Shown: positions 38,794-48,279, counted from the first letter of the stretch. The stretch is DNA of 64,000 nucleotides from Leptolyngbya sp. KIOST-1 (GCF_000763385.1 NZ_JQFA01000002.1:3224001-3288000); one strand, 5' to 3'. The notes: generated by a model not told the origin, from the letters alone. Numbers and translations are program-made.

Positions 38794-39297
38794 CTAGAAC
38801 TCGTCGGGCTCCGGGCCCGCCGCCCGGAGTCGTTCGGCCAGGCGATCGGCCCGCTGGCTTTCCTGCTCAGCCCGCTGGCGCTCCTGTTCGGCCCGCTGGC
38901 GCTCTTGATCGAGCAGCTGACCCAGCTCTGTATAGGTCAAAAACCGCTGCCCATCGGGGCGGTAGAGCTCCAGCCCGGTGTCAGTCATTTGGAAGCGAAT
39001 CTGCAACCGGGGGCTAACCCACCCGTTCATCTCTTCGATCACCTGAAGGCTAGCTTCACTCCGCTGGAGCCCGGTCAGCTCCAGCTTGTCGGGGTCGTAG
39101 ATGTAGTATTCTTCAACGCCGTGGCGATCGTAGAAGCCTAGCTTGCGCAGCATTTCGCCAAAACGATTCCCTGGCGACAAAATTTCAAACACCACCTGGG
39201 GGGCAATGCCGCCCTCTTCCCATAGTGTAATCCCTGGCTTGGGGATGTTGATGGGACGGGTGATTGCGGATGGCAGAGTCGCTCCGGCTGATCTCAA
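38794..39297 (-). pseudogene. 5'-truncated Uma2 family gene
   Basis: 167 residues that align with the C-terminal two-thirds of Uma2 proteins (WEEGGIAPQVVFEILSPGN, FYDRHGVEEYYIYDPD). It ends in a QERQRAE heptad repeat and AERLRAAG tail common in this family. The first 60-80 residues of the fold, including its opening strands, are missing and the upstream 100 bp show no continuation in any frame. It is probably a fragment. Confidence 0.7.
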
Positions 39298-39692
39298 GCT
39301 TTCGCCCCTTGACGCCGGTTTCCCGTACGGTTAGGATTCCTCTGTAGTGCAATTTTTGCGCCTTCCCGTTTCAATGTTGTCTTTGCAGCTATCCCTCGCC
39401 CCTCTCTTCAGCCTGTTCCTAGGGCTGGGGTTGCTGCTGCGCCTTGGGCGCAACTAATTTTTTGAAATAAAGGCGAAATGCCCTGAATAGTTTCCCTCCC
39501 CAGGTCACGGGTTGCCCCTAGACCTGACCATCTTTAGGGAGTCTGTACGGAAGCCTGCGCTGCCGCAATGTGCATGCGCCTGGCACCCCAGACCCCGTAG
39601 GATGGGCACTGCCCACCATCCAATCGGGCGACCCCTAGCCATCTCCGCCTCATGCTATCCACAACTGCTATCTAAAATTCGAGACATTTCCC
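39298..39692. other. Intergenic region with dispersed palindrome
   Basis: It contains a copy of a short dispersed element, GTAGGATGGGCACTGCCCAC, at 39597-39616 continuing to 39621, whose core TGGGCA-C-TGCCCA is palindromic. Other copies are at 55819, 61041 and 61248. No ORF is supported. The leuA promoter should lie here. Confidence 0.6.
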
Positions 39693-41378
39693 ATGTTGAC
39701 CAACCCAGCCGAGAAATACCGCCCCTTTGCCCCCGTAGACTTGCCCGATCGCACCTGGCCCAACCAGGTCATCACTAAACCGCCGATCTGGCTCAGCACC
39801 GACCTGCGCGACGGCAACCAGGCGCTGATTGAGCCCATGTCCGTAGCGCAAAAGCTGCGAATGTTTGATCTGTTGGTGGCGATCGGCTTCAAAGAAATTG
39901 AAGTAGCCTTTCCCGCCGCCTCCGAAACCGACTTTACCTTTGTGCGCCGTCTGATCGAAGAAAACCGGGTGCCCGACGATGTGGAAATTCAGGTGCTCAC
40001 CCAGGCCCGGGAAGACTTGATTCGCCGCACGTTTGAATCGCTGGCGGGGGCCAAGCGGGCGATCGTCCACGTTTACAACGCTACGGCCCCGGTGTTTCGC
40101 CGGGTAGTGTTTCGCCACGACCCGGCCCAGACGATCGCCCTGGCGGTGAATGCGGCGACGCTGATTCGCGATCTGGCGGTGGAACGGCCTGAGACCCAGT
40201 GGCGCTTCCAGTATTCGCCAGAGGTGTTTTCGCAGACGGAGCTGGAGTTTGCCCGGGATATTTGCAATGCCGTGTTGGAGGTGTGGCAGCCGACCCCCGA
40301 TCGCAAGGCGATCATCAACCTGCCCGCCACGGTGGAAAGCGCCACCCCCAATGTGTTTGCCGACCAGGTGGAGTGGATGCACCGCCACCTGGCCTACCGC
40401 GACAGCGTGGATTTGAGCGTGCACAACCACAACGACCGGGGCTGTGCGATCGCCGCCGCCGAACTGGGCCAGATGGCCGGGGCCGATCGGGTTGAGGGCT
40501 GCCTGTTTGGCAACGGCGAGCGCACCGGCAACGTGGACATCGTCACCCTGGCGCTGAACCTCTATACCCAGGGCATTCATCCGGGGCTGGACTTCTCGTG
40601 CATCAACGAGGTGGCCCGCATTGTCGAAGACTGCACCCAATTGCCGATTCACCCCCGCCACCCCTACGTGGGCGACCTGGTATTCACCGCCTTCTCCGGC
40701 TCCCACCAGGACGCGATCCGCAAGGGCTTTGCCGCCCGAAATCCCGAAGAACTGTGGGATATGCCCTACCTACCCCTCGACCCAGCGGACCTGGGCCGGT
40801 CCTACGAGTCGGTGGTGCGGGTAAATAGCCAGTCGGGCAAGGGGGGGATCGCTTTCTTGCTGGAGCGCGACTACAACCTCAGCCTGCCCCGCCGTTTGCA
40901 GATTGAGTTTAGCCAGGTGGTGCAGCGGGCCATGGATGCCACCGGCAAGGAGATGACCGCCCCCATGCTGTGGAACTTGTTTGAGCAGGAGTACCTGCGG
41001 GCCAATGCACCGTTTAAATACGTCAGCTACCACTGGCGCGACGACGAAACCCCGGCGGCGATTTCCACAACCGTGGAAGTGAACGGCACCGTGCTGACCC
41101 GCGAGGGCCAGGGCAACGGCCCCATCGATGCCTTTGTGGCGGCCCTGGACCTGGGGATTCGGATTCACAGCTACGAGGAGAAGGCGATCGGCCACGGTAG
41201 CGACGCCGATGCGATCGCCCTGATCGAGATCGCCGCCGATTGGTTGGAGGGCACCATCCATGGGGTGGGCATCCACAGCAGCATTGTCACCGCCTCGCTG
41301 CTGGCGGTGCTGAGTGCCGTCAACCGGGGGCTGTCCACGGTGGCCCCGGACCAGCGCCGGCAGATGTTGCAAAGGTAA
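39693..41378 (+). CDS. leuA: 2-isopropylmalate synthase, class 2 (yeast-like)
   Basis: 561 residues. It condenses acetyl-CoA with 2-oxoisovalerate in the first committed step of leucine synthesis. The TIM-barrel domain has [16 protein letters not shown] (metal-binding Asp, class 2 form) and the [11 protein letters not shown] and [10 protein letters not shown] motifs. A C-terminal regulatory domain (about 430-555) binds leucine. This longer form differs from the roughly 530-residue bacterial LeuA usually seen in cyanobacteria, which may also be present elsewhere. No leucine leader peptide is visible upstream. Confidence 0.93.
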   Translation: MLTNPAEKYRPFAPVDLPDRTWPNQVITKPPIWLSTDLRDGNQALIEPMSVAQKLRMFDLLVAIGFKEIEVAFPAASETDFTFVRRLIEENRVPDDVEIQVLTQAREDLIRRTFESLAGAKRAIVHVYNATAPVFRRVVFRHDPAQTIALAVNAATLIRDLAVERPETQWRFQYSPEVFSQTELEFARDICNAVLEVWQPTPDRKAIINLPATVESATPNVFADQVEWMHRHLAYRDSVDLSVHNHNDRGCAIAAAELGQMAGADRVEGCLFGNGERTGNVDIVTLALNLYTQGIHPGLDFSCINEVARIVEDCTQLPIHPRHPYVGDLVFTAFSGSHQDAIRKGFAARNPEELWDMPYLPLDPADLGRSYESVVRVNSQSGKGGIAFLLERDYNLSLPRRLQIEFSQVVQRAMDATGKEMTAPMLWNLFEQEYLRANAPFKYVSYHWRDDETPAAISTTVEVNGTVLTREGQGNGPIDAFVAALDLGIRIHSYEEKAIGHGSDADAIALIEIAADWLEGTIHGVGIHSSIVTASLLAVLSAVNRGLSTVAPDQRRQMLQR

Positions 41379-41576
41379 TCGCTAGTTGCGGATCTGCCCA
41401 GGGGGAGGGTCAGGGAGGCTATAGGTCTTACCCCATAGACCTATAGTCGGTGCTGGTTGAGCGGGCAGGTCAAACCATTGTTGCGGTAGCGGGCGATGCC
41501 GGTTGCGAGCCAAAATCACCAGAGGCCCAGGATGTTTCCCAGGGCCTCCAGGATTGGCTCGGGGCTGGGCGGCACT

Positions 41577-42206
41577 CTAGGGGCGGCTCAGGGCGAGGGC
41601 ATCGGGTTGATGAGCGTGCACATACTCAATGGCCAAAGGCGTGAGCCAGGCCACCGCTTGTTCAATCAGGCGGCGATCGCCCGGACTCCACTGACGAGGG
41701 GAGTCAAAAATGCAGGCCTGTAGGATGCCCCACAGCTTTTGCTCGGAGCACAAATGAGCGTGAATCAAAGCTCGATGGCCAAAGGTTTGGCGCTCAAACT
41801 CTCGATTTAGCACCTCAGGCCCGGCCGTTTCGATGTCTTCAATGAAAATGCTGGACTGAGCTTTGAGCGCCGCTGCAAACATGGGATCGGTTTGGGGCAA
41901 CGCGGACGATTCTAGCTTCCAGGTTGGATCGTAGACGGTGGGAACCGATTCCTGCTTTCGCCAGCAAGCGGGGACGCGCCCCGCCTGAGACTCGGGGGAC
42001 CGAAAATATAGAAAGACGCGATCGCACTGGAGGCACTGGCCTAAAATAGCCAGCAGATTATCCATAATTGGCACGGCATTTTCTCCCCGAGCCAGGGCTT
42101 CAGAAAAACGGCAAACCAGGGCTTGAAATCGACTATCTCTAAGTGGATGCTTACCCGGTTCGCGATCGCCGATTGCATGGGTTTTAGGGGCCTGAGAACG
42201 AGCCAT
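41577..42206 (-). CDS. GAF domain protein
   Basis: 209 residues with a single GAF domain (about 30-200; LLAILGQCLQCDRVFLYFR, FGHRALIHAHLCSEQKLWGIL). No kinase, cyclase or HTH output domain is attached. A conserved cysteine in HLCSEQ lies near the position of bilin attachment in some GAF domains, but the phytochrome/CBCR Asp motif is absent, so chromophore binding is doubtful. Probably a stand-alone small-ligand sensor. It stands alone. Confidence 0.8.
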   Translation of the reverse strand: MARSQAPKTHAIGDREPGKHPLRDSRFQALVCRFSEALARGENAVPIMDNLLAILGQCLQCDRVFLYFRSPESQAGRVPACWRKQESVPTVYDPTWKLESSALPQTDPMFAAALKAQSSIFIEDIETAGPEVLNREFERQTFGHRALIHAHLCSEQKLWGILQACIFDSPRQWSPGDRRLIEQAVAWLTPLAIEYVHAHQPDALALSRP

Positions 42207-42505
42207 AACTATCTACAAGGACTACCTCCACACCTTAGGTCCAAAATTTGCTGCCTGCCCCCTGTCAGGCTTACGGTTTAATTTCACTGTTTTCTCATCC
42301 TTGAGATTCAAAAACCTCTTTCTTCGAGCAGATAGCAAGAGTAAATACCAGCCATGCAAGCCTGTTATTTTTGAAAATACGTCCTTTGAACGATGAGGCT
42401 ACCTGAGGAGTTACGTACCGTGACCAAAGGCAGGAGCAATCGGCAACGCGCCCTTTAGAATCGCCTGTCGCTGACTCTTGTTCAGGCAAATTCGTTAGGT
42501 AATTT

Positions 42506-42871
42506 ATGATGAAAGCGATTTTCGGATTTCTAAAAAAAGTGCTGTACAGCATTCACTGGAAGCAATTTGCAGTGGCTTGCTCCGCCGTTATTGTTCTTTT
42601 GGCAGCCAGTGGTGTTGAGGCTAAGCAAGACGCTATCAGACAGGCCCAATCTAACAGCGAAATCCCGACCGCAGGCGATGTTGGCCGGCCTCGCACCATG
42701 AATCAGTGGCAGGCCGAAAACGAAGCGCTGGAAGGACAGCCCGGTCAAAAACTCAAGCGCATTGCTGAAGAGTCGGCGGATGCCGTCAAGAACATGGCCG
42801 AAATCTATCCTCAGAACGCTAGAACCCTAACGCCTGGCGTGGACAACGGTCCGCTACCCACCGACGACTAA
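42506..42871 (+). CDS. Secreted or membrane-anchored hypothetical protein
   Basis: 121 residues. A basic N-terminus and one hydrophobic segment (about 21-38, FAVACSAVIVLLAASGVEA) resemble a signal peptide with a possible cleavage site near AKQ. The mature part is short, hydrophilic and helical (QKLKRIAEESADAVKNMAEIY). No family motif that I can name. A large hairpin follows 24 bp after the stop. Confidence 0.7.
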   Translation: MMKAIFGFLKKVLYSIHWKQFAVACSAVIVLLAASGVEAKQDAIRQAQSNSEIPTAGDVGRPRTMNQWQAENEALEGQPGQKLKRIAEESADAVKNMAEIYPQNARTLTPGVDNGPLPTDD

Positions 42872-42894
42872 CTCCCCTGAATCGAGGATGCTGC

Positions 42895-42955
42895 GGCCCA
42901 CGACCCTGGCGCGTTAGGCAGCAGGACTGCTTGAAGCCCGTGTGGGTTGTGGGCC
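42895..42955. repeat. Large stem-loop downstream of 42506-42871
   Basis: Arms 42895-42906 (GGCCCACGACCC) and 42944-42955 (GGGTTGTGGGCC) pair over 12 bp with one G-U. The 37-nt loop holds an inner GCAG/CTGC stem. There is no T run, so it is not a classical terminator; it may protect the 3' end of the mRNA. Confidence 0.65.
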
Positions 42956-43161
42956 ACGGTCATCATTGAGTGTATTGAGAGAGTTCTAGTGGCTGTCGTC
43001 AACTTAGCTGCCAAACGCCCAAAAACTAAAGAATTACAGCCCTAAACCTGTCTTTTGAGTCGCGTGGAAAAGCTTGCTGTACCGAGCTTTTGACCACAAT
43101 TGATGACACGCCCTGAGCCGCCAACCTTTCATTAAATTGCTTTTTTGTTGAATACAAACCC

Positions 43162-43374
43162 ATGACGCAGACGTTTAAGCAAGGCGATCGAGTTTCCTGG
43201 AATACAGCCCAGGGAAAAACCGTTGGCAAGGTGGTTAAGAAGTTGACCTCCCGCACCGAGATCAAAGGTCATACTGTGGCGGCTTCTAAGGATGAGCCGC
43301 AGTATCTGGTGGAAAGCGAAAAGACCGGCAGCCAAGCCGCCCATAAGCCCGACGCTTTGACAAAAGAAAATTAG
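43162..43374 (+). CDS. DUF2945 (HVA1 Tudor-like) small protein
   Basis: 70 residues: FKQGDRVSWNTAQGKTVGKVVKKLT, read as short beta strands, then HTVAASKDEPQYLVESEKTG, matching the DUF2945 family. This is a small Tudor/SH3-like barrel, widespread in bacteria and often stress-linked, of unknown biochemical role. It converges with the nit-cluster AIR-synthase gene, with 6 bp between stops. Confidence 0.85.
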   Translation: MTQTFKQGDRVSWNTAQGKTVGKVVKKLTSRTEIKGHTVAASKDEPQYLVESEKTGSQAAHKPDALTKEN

Positions 43375-43380
43375 TGCGCG

Positions 43381-44367
43381 TTATAAGTCAGCTGGGGCAA
43401 AGCCAGTCAGGGCGTCGGTAGCAAAATCCCAAAAGTCCAGAGCGGCATCGTTCAACTTCAGCGTCAGGCGGTGCCCGCTGGTGACGGTGCCAATGGGGTT
43501 ACAAACCAGGCTGCGGCGGTGGCACTGGGACTGAATCTGGTCTACGGCTTTGGGGCGCACGCTGAGCAAATAGCCATAGCTGGGGAAGCTAAGCAGCCAG
43601 GGCAGCAGGTCAATGCCGGGGGGTGGGGCGATTGCCCCCAGATCCAGCACGGCCCCGCAGCCCGAAGTCTCCAGCAGCATCAGGGTTGTCCCTACAATGC
43701 CGCCCATGCTGATGTCTTTGCCGGTGTCGCAGAGGCCCGCTTCGGCGAGTTGGGGCAATAGCTCCAGGTTGGTGCGGAGGCGATCGCGATTCGCCTCCGT
43801 GGCCGCATTCCAGAAGGGATACTGCGGATGCATCTGGCCCTGCATATCTACTACCTGTAGCAGTACATCCCCCGGCTGGGCGCTAAAGCTGGTGATTAGC
43901 TTCGTTGCCCGACCGAGGATCGCCACCGACAGCGCGGCGTAGGGGCTGTGGCAGCTGGTGTGGCCGCCGACGATGGGCACGTTAAAGGCTTGAGAGGCGG
44001 CAACCATGCCCTGCCAGAGGGGGGCTGCGGCCTGGGGCGACGGGCTCCAGAGGGTATCGACCACGGCGATCGCCCGCCCGCCCATGGCGCAGATGTCGCT
44101 GACGTTGACCATGACGGCGCACCAGCCGGCAAACCAGGGGTCGGTTTCCACCAGGGTGGGCCACAGGCCCTCGGCGGCCAGCAGCAGGTAGCCATCGCCG
44201 TCGGGGATGGCGGCGCAGTCATCGCCGAGCAGAATGGGGGTTTGGTCGGTGGACTGGACGTAGCGACCCAGGCGATCGGCGGCGGTCTGAATGTCGCGCT
44301 TGTGGAGAATGCCGAGCGATCGCCGCAGTTCAGCGGCCAGTTCCCATAACCTTACCTCATCTGTCAT
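43381..44367 (-). CDS. Sll0787 family AIR synthase-related protein (Nit1C cluster)
   Basis: 328 residues from ATG 44367 (a GTG at 44394 would add nine). It is related to AIR synthase/SelD-type ATP-binding enzymes: ILLGDDCAAIPDGDGYLLLA is the glycine/aspartate-rich ATP-site segment, and SDICAMGGRAIAVVDTLW is typical. It matches the family of Synechocystis Sll0787. In mycobacteria the equivalent domain is fused behind a GNAT domain (MSMEG_0567). It is the last gene of the minus-strand nit operon. Its exact reaction is unknown; ATP-dependent activation is likely from the fold. Confidence 0.9.
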   Translation of the reverse strand: MTDEVRLWELAAELRRSLGILHKRDIQTAADRLGRYVQSTDQTPILLGDDCAAIPDGDGYLLLAAEGLWPTLVETDPWFAGWCAVMVNVSDICAMGGRAIAVVDTLWSPSPQAAAPLWQGMVAASQAFNVPIVGGHTSCHSPYAALSVAILGRATKLITSFSAQPGDVLLQVVDMQGQMHPQYPFWNAATEANRDRLRTNLELLPQLAEAGLCDTGKDISMGGIVGTTLMLLETSGCGAVLDLGAIAPPPGIDLLPWLLSFPSYGYLLSVRPKAVDQIQSQCHRRSLVCNPIGTVTSGHRLTLKLNDAALDFWDFATDALTGFAPADL

Positions 44368-44397
44368 TGTTATCTGAAGGGGCGGGGAACGCACTCG

Positions 44398-44640
44398 TCA
44401 AGCAGGATTCGCATAGGCCAGGAGCATTTGCTTGGCTAGTTCCAGCGCTGCGATCGCTTGCTCGCGCTGAACGCTGGGAAAATGGTTTAGAAACTCGTCC
44501 AGTGGATCCCCAGCTTCGAGGTAGTCGAGCAGGGTTTTTACAGGTACACGGGTGCCGACAAAAACCGGGGTGCCACCGAGAATATCAGGATCGCTATGAA
44601 TTACCCGCGCTCCGGTTGTCATTGCCCGTTCCCCCATCAT
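44398..44640 (-). CDS. DUF433 (VapB-like antitoxin fold) protein inserted in nit operon
   Basis: 80 residues (or 74 from the second Met). The core matches DUF433: VIHSDPDILGGTPVFVGTRV, then PVKTLLDYLEAGDPLDEFL. These small HTH-like proteins usually precede a PIN-like DUF5615 toxin. None follows here; the AIR-synthase gene does, 30 bp on. It therefore appears to be an orphan antitoxin-type gene lodged within an otherwise conserved operon. Confidence 0.88.
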   Translation of the reverse strand: MMGERAMTTGARVIHSDPDILGGTPVFVGTRVPVKTLLDYLEAGDPLDEFLNHFPSVQREQAIAALELAKQMLLAYANPA

Positions 44641-44681
44641 AACTATTGATTGGATCCTAGCCTACCAATCTGTACAGCACC

Positions 44682-45200
44682 CTACGATACTTGCTGCTCC
44701 TGCCAGCTCAGAACAGGCCGCACCTCCTCGCCAGGGGGATAGTGGGCCAGGTCAGCTTCCATCAGGTGATGGGGACGATCGCGCAGCACCATCTCCTCCA
44801 GGGAATCCCAGTGGAGACGCTGGAAGAAGCGGACGTTTTGCTCTTGCACGGTGGCGAGGAAGCGATCGCAGCCCCAGGTATTTGCCGTAGTCACTGCTTT
44901 GTGGATCAGCCCTTTGCCGATGCGGCCCACGCGGCGGTAGTCGGGGTGAACACCGAGGCGACCGCCGTACCAGAGGCGGGGCGACTTTTCGTAGATGCGG
45001 ACAACGCCGACGATGCGATCGGCACTGGGGGCCTCATGGTCGATGGCGACAATGGGATAGGCGAGGCTATCAAGGTCGTCGGCATCGTCGTGGTCAAAGA
45101 GACCCTGTTCTTCGCAGAAAATCGCCTGCCGCAGGGCGAAGTAGCCCTGGATATCGGCGGGCGTTTTGGCCAGTTCAAAGCTGTAGCGATGGAGTGCCAT
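44682..45200 (-). CDS. Sll0786/MSMEG_0567-type GNAT acetyltransferase (Nit1C cluster)
   Basis: 172 residues from ATG 45200 (MALHRYSFEL), which has GAGG just ahead; the open frame runs to 45272. GNAT fold: RQAIFCEEQGLF, then IVGVVRIYEKSP and the acetyl-CoA loop VHPDYRRVGRIGKGLI (Q/R-x-x-G-x-G/A form). It belongs to the N-terminal domain family of MSMEG_0567. In the nit cluster it presumably acylates an intermediate made by the nitrilase and radical SAM enzymes. Confidence 0.9.
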   Translation of the reverse strand: MALHRYSFELAKTPADIQGYFALRQAIFCEEQGLFDHDDADDLDSLAYPIVAIDHEAPSADRIVGVVRIYEKSPRLWYGGRLGVHPDYRRVGRIGKGLIHKAVTTANTWGCDRFLATVQEQNVRFFQRLHWDSLEEMVLRDRPHHLMEADLAHYPPGEEVRPVLSWQEQQVS

Positions 45201-45261
45201 GATCCTCATCATCAGGTGAATGGTAATCAACCAATCCCCTCCTGGGAGGGGCAGGGGTGGG

Positions 45262-46350
45262 TCACCCCTCAAACGTCGATAGCGCCGAGCAAGCGCCGCA
45301 CTTGGCGCAGCCCGCCTTCATGTCCGCCGAGGCCATACCCGACTGCTTCAGCAGTGCCCCCACCCGCTGGTAGAGGGCAAACATAAACTCACTGCTGGGG
45401 GCGGGGTGGTGGGCCAGGGGGGTTTCGCCGATGGGCACAAAGGGCACCACAAAGGGGTAGACCCCCAGCTGAATCAGGCGATCGCTCGCCTCCACCAGGG
45501 TCTCCAGGCTGTCCCCCAGGCCCGCCAGCAGGTAGGTGCTCACCTGACCCCAGCCAAAGACTTTCACGGCTGCTTCAAAGGCTTGATAGTAGACCGTGAG
45601 CGGTACTTCGGCTTTCCCAGGCATGATTCTGGCCCGCACCTCCGGGTCTACCGCCTCCAGGTGCATGCCCAGGCTGTCTACCCCCGCTGCCTTCATGCGA
45701 TCGAACCAGGCGAAGTCGTCCGGCGGTTCGCACTGGGCCTGGATGGGCAGGTGGGGCACCCGCTGGCGAATGGCGGCGGCGCACTCGGTGAGGTAGGCAG
45801 CCCCGCGATCGCTCGTATTCGGCGTGCCCGTGGTCATAATCATGTTCGTCACCCCGTCGAGCCGCACGGCAGCTTCAGCCACCTCCGCTAGCTGGGCCGG
45901 GGTCTTGCGGGCGATCGTGCGACCTGCTTCCAGGGATTTCTCAATGGCGCAGAACTGGCAGGCGGTGGCGGGGTCGCGGTAGCGCATGCAGGTCTGCTGC
46001 ACCGTGGTGGCCAGCACGTCGCGCCCGTGGAGCAGGGCAATTTTTGAGTAGGGGATGCCGTCGGCGGTGGTGAGACCGTAGAACTTGGGCGCGTTGGGTA
46101 CGTCAACGGGGGCGATCGCCTCCCCCGAAGCCTCCAGGTGCAGCGGACTGGCGGCGGTCGCCCTGAGGGTATAGGGCGATCGGGCGGCGCTATCGGTGTA
46201 GACCGGCACCATGACGGTGGTGCCATCGATGGTGATGGCGCGGTGGTCGGAGGGGCCTGCGCCGCCTCGCCTGCCCGCTGCGCCGGGGGGCGAGTCCACT
46301 ACCCGCAGCCCGTGGCTCTGCAATTCCGTAATCAGCCGTTGTTTGTTCAT
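45262..46350 (-). CDS. MSMEG_0568/Sll0785 family radical SAM protein (Nit1C cluster)
   Basis: 362 residues from ATG 46350; a TTG at 46386 is less likely. Candidate cluster cysteines are C121, C131 and C134, spaced C-x9-C-x2-C rather than the canonical C-x3-C-x2-C, as seen in this family. A cysteine-rich tail (CAKCGACSAL) could hold a second metal site. Other radical SAM-like segments include MIMTTGTPNTSDRG and GVDSLGMHLEAVDP. The substrate is unknown. It is third in the minus-strand nit operon. Confidence 0.92.
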   Translation of the reverse strand: MNKQRLITELQSHGLRVVDSPPGAAGRRGGAGPSDHRAITIDGTTVMVPVYTDSAARSPYTLRATAASPLHLEASGEAIAPVDVPNAPKFYGLTTADGIPYSKIALLHGRDVLATTVQQTCMRYRDPATACQFCAIEKSLEAGRTIARKTPAQLAEVAEAAVRLDGVTNMIMTTGTPNTSDRGAAYLTECAAAIRQRVPHLPIQAQCEPPDDFAWFDRMKAAGVDSLGMHLEAVDPEVRARIMPGKAEVPLTVYYQAFEAAVKVFGWGQVSTYLLAGLGDSLETLVEASDRLIQLGVYPFVVPFVPIGETPLAHHPAPSSEFMFALYQRVGALLKQSGMASADMKAGCAKCGACSALSTFEG

Positions 46351-46439
46351 GGCCTGCTGTGCGATACCCAATAAAACCTGCGTCAATCTGCGTCACCCGC
46401 TGGGAGTGACCGGTGTGGAAAGAGAAGCCAGGGTTCTCC

Positions 46440-47459
46440 TTAGGCAGTCAGTTCAACCCCGTTGGAGGATGGTTTTACCGATTCCTCCTCGGAGAGGGCC
46501 GGAGCAGCGCCCTGGGCCGAATGAGCACTGGGCATTTCCACCACTGACCAGGGTTCGGCATTCACCGTCAGGCGCAGCAGGTCGGGGCGGGCGTAGTGGC
46601 CGACGGAGTCCATCATGCGCTTGCGCTTGGTGATGAGAGAGAAGTCGAGATCGGCGATCGCCAGGCCTTCCCCCTCGGTAATCGGCTCCGTCAGCGGCAC
46701 CCCCTCTGGGCTAATGATGGCGGTGTAGCACCCCCCCGACAGCACCCGGTGCAGGTTCTCATCGGGCGTAATCTGCTGCTTTTGCTCCGCCGTCAGCCAG
46801 CCCGTGGCATTCACCACAAAGCAGCCCGACTCTAGGGCGTGGTGGCGCATGGTCACCTCTATCTGGTCGCCAAAAATCTGCCCCACCATCGAGCCTGGGA
46901 ACTGCCCGCAGTGGATCTGCTCGTGCTGGGTCATCAGGGCGTAGCGGGCCAGGGGGTTGTAATGCTCCCAGCAGGCCAGTGCCCCCAGTCGCCCCACGGC
47001 GGTGTCCACCACCTTCAGCCCGGCCCCATCCCCCTGGCCCCACACCATGCGCTCGTGGTAGGTGGGGGTGATCTTGCGCCGCTTCAGCGCCAGGGTGCCG
47101 TCGGCGTCGAAAACCAGCTGGGTGTTGTAGAGGGAACCGGCCTCCCGCTCGTTTACCCCCAGCACCACCACCATGCCGTAGGAGCGCGCTGCCCGACTTA
47201 CCGCATCGGTCACCGGCCCCGGCACCGCCACCGCTTCCTCGTACAGGCGCATGTGCTCTTTGCCCATCAGCACGGGCGGCTGCACAAACGAAAAGTAGGG
47301 GTAGTAGGGGATGAAGGTCTCGGGGAAGACGATCAGCTGCACGCCGGATTGGGCGGCCTGGGCGATGGTCTCCAGCACCTTTTCGGTGGTGCCGTCGCGG
47401 CTGAACAGCACGGGGCTGATCTGGGCGGCGGCGGCGCGGACGGTTTTGGTGTAGTCCAT
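46440..47459 (-). CDS. Nitrilase, Sll0784 family (Nit1C cluster)
   Basis: 339 residues with the Glu-Lys-Cys triad: Glu47 ([11 protein letters not shown]), Lys129 ([12 protein letters not shown]) and Cys163 ([11 protein letters not shown]). The Synechocystis homologue hydrolyses nitriles to acids and ammonia, and Nit1C clusters are linked to growth on cyanide as a nitrogen source. It begins 12 bp after the Sll0783-family gene. The C-terminal 30 residues are a low-complexity tail. Confidence 0.95.
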   Translation of the reverse strand: MDYTKTVRAAAAQISPVLFSRDGTTEKVLETIAQAAQSGVQLIVFPETFIPYYPYFSFVQPPVLMGKEHMRLYEEAVAVPGPVTDAVSRAARSYGMVVVLGVNEREAGSLYNTQLVFDADGTLALKRRKITPTYHERMVWGQGDGAGLKVVDTAVGRLGALACWEHYNPLARYALMTQHEQIHCGQFPGSMVGQIFGDQIEVTMRHHALESGCFVVNATGWLTAEQKQQITPDENLHRVLSGGCYTAIISPEGVPLTEPITEGEGLAIADLDFSLITKRKRMMDSVGHYARPDLLRLTVNAEPWSVVEMPSAHSAQGAAPALSEEESVKPSSNGVELTA

Positions 47460-47471
47460 GGGGAAGGATAC

Positions 47472-47954
47472 CTACATTGTCCAGGTGTCGAGGATGAAGG
47501 CCCCTTCTTTGCGGTGCATCAATACCAGATCGAGCACGTCGAGGGGGTTGATGGGGCGAATGCCGGGGATGAGGGAGGGTTCGCCGTGGCCGTAGAGGGC
47601 CTGGAGGGCAAAGCGGCAGGCGTAGACCTTGCCGCCCAGCTCCATCACCTTGACAATCTGGTTGTTCATCGCCATATGGCCGGGGAAGGCTTCGTCGCCC
47701 AGCTTGGGGAAGCCGCGCTGCACCCCCAGGGTGACGCCGGGGCCGTAGAGCAGCACCGAGGTCTCGAAACCTTTGCGAATCAGGCGGGTGGCCTGAAGCA
47801 GGTTGACCAGGCCAATGGAGCCTTCAAAGGCGACGGTGTGAAAGGTGATGAGGGCTTTTTCGCCGGGCTCCGCCTGCACGTCAGGGAATACTTTTTCTTC
47901 GTAATCAACCAGAAAGTCGCCAGTCTGGTTGGCTGGCTTCGTTACTTCAGGCAT
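47472..47954 (-). CDS. Sll0783/MSMEG_0572 family nitrogen-starvation protein (Nit1C cluster)
   Basis: 160 residues: [20 protein letters not shown], then [20 protein letters not shown] and [21 protein letters not shown]. It belongs to the family of Sll0783, induced under nitrogen starvation in Synechocystis and needed for normal polyhydroxybutyrate accumulation. The fold resembles DsrE-like proteins, though this is inference. It is the first gene of the minus-strand operon, with Shine-Dalgarno AGAGGAG 8 nt before the ATG and an NtcA promoter giving a leader of about 54 nt. Confidence 0.93.
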   Translation of the reverse strand: MPEVTKPANQTGDFLVDYEEKVFPDVQAEPGEKALITFHTVAFEGSIGLVNLLQATRLIRKGFETSVLLYGPGVTLGVQRGFPKLGDEAFPGHMAMNNQIVKVMELGGKVYACRFALQALYGHGEPSLIPGIRPINPLDVLDLVLMHRKEGAFILDTWTM

Positions 47955-48014
47955 AGATTCAGCTCCTCTGTAAAGCTTGGCGGCGGTCAGGGATTCGTAA
48001 CCGCATGTAACAGA

Positions 48015-48056
48015 ACCTTAGGGGCGATCGCCCCCACCGCCCGTATCAGCCATTAC
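48015..48056 (-). promoter_or_regulatory. NtcA-activated promoter of the nit operon
   Basis: On the minus strand, GTA-N8-TAC (48056 to 48043), then exactly 22 bp, then TAAGGT (48020 to 48015), a perfect TA-N3-T -10 element. This is the full consensus of NtcA-activated promoters. A second near match (GTA-N8-TAA, 47997-48010) lies downstream of the predicted transcription start. Confidence 0.88.
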
Positions 48057-48237
48057 AAAGCCCATGGGTCTACCGCAATCAACAGGTAAACTCGGCCAAA
48101 CCTCCGGTGTTCCTCCTCAAATTCGGCTGACCCCTGTTGAAAGTGATAGGGGTGAGGCTCAATTTTGTGGTGATTGGAGATGGCGGGCCGCGATCGCCCC
48201 CCTTTCCCCTGCCACTACCACCAGACCCGGCCCTTCG

Positions 48238-48279
48238 GTAGCCGACGTTACAAGCCCAATGGTCAGGACACCCTAGCGT
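48238..48279 (+). promoter_or_regulatory. NtcA-activated promoter of the nit flavoprotein gene
   Basis: GTA-N8-TAC at 48238-48251, exactly 22 bp, then TAGCGT (48274-48279), a perfect TA-N3-T. Predicted transcription start is about 48286, giving a leader of about 50 nt before the ATG at 48337. Together with the minus-strand promoter it forms a divergent, NtcA-coordinated control region (47955-48336). Confidence 0.88.

Noticed and set aside
39672-40706. 344-codon minus-strand ORF over leuA
   Set aside because: Shadow of a GC-rich gene; no family likeness.
47997-48010. Third NtcA-like box, GTA-N8-TAA
   Set aside because: Five of six consensus bases; it lies downstream of the predicted start of the better promoter and has no -10 element at proper spacing.
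46839-48089. 416-codon plus-strand ORF over the nitrilase/Sll0783 genes
   Set aside because: Antisense shadow, rich in Gly/His/Val, crossing two firm genes and the NtcA promoter.
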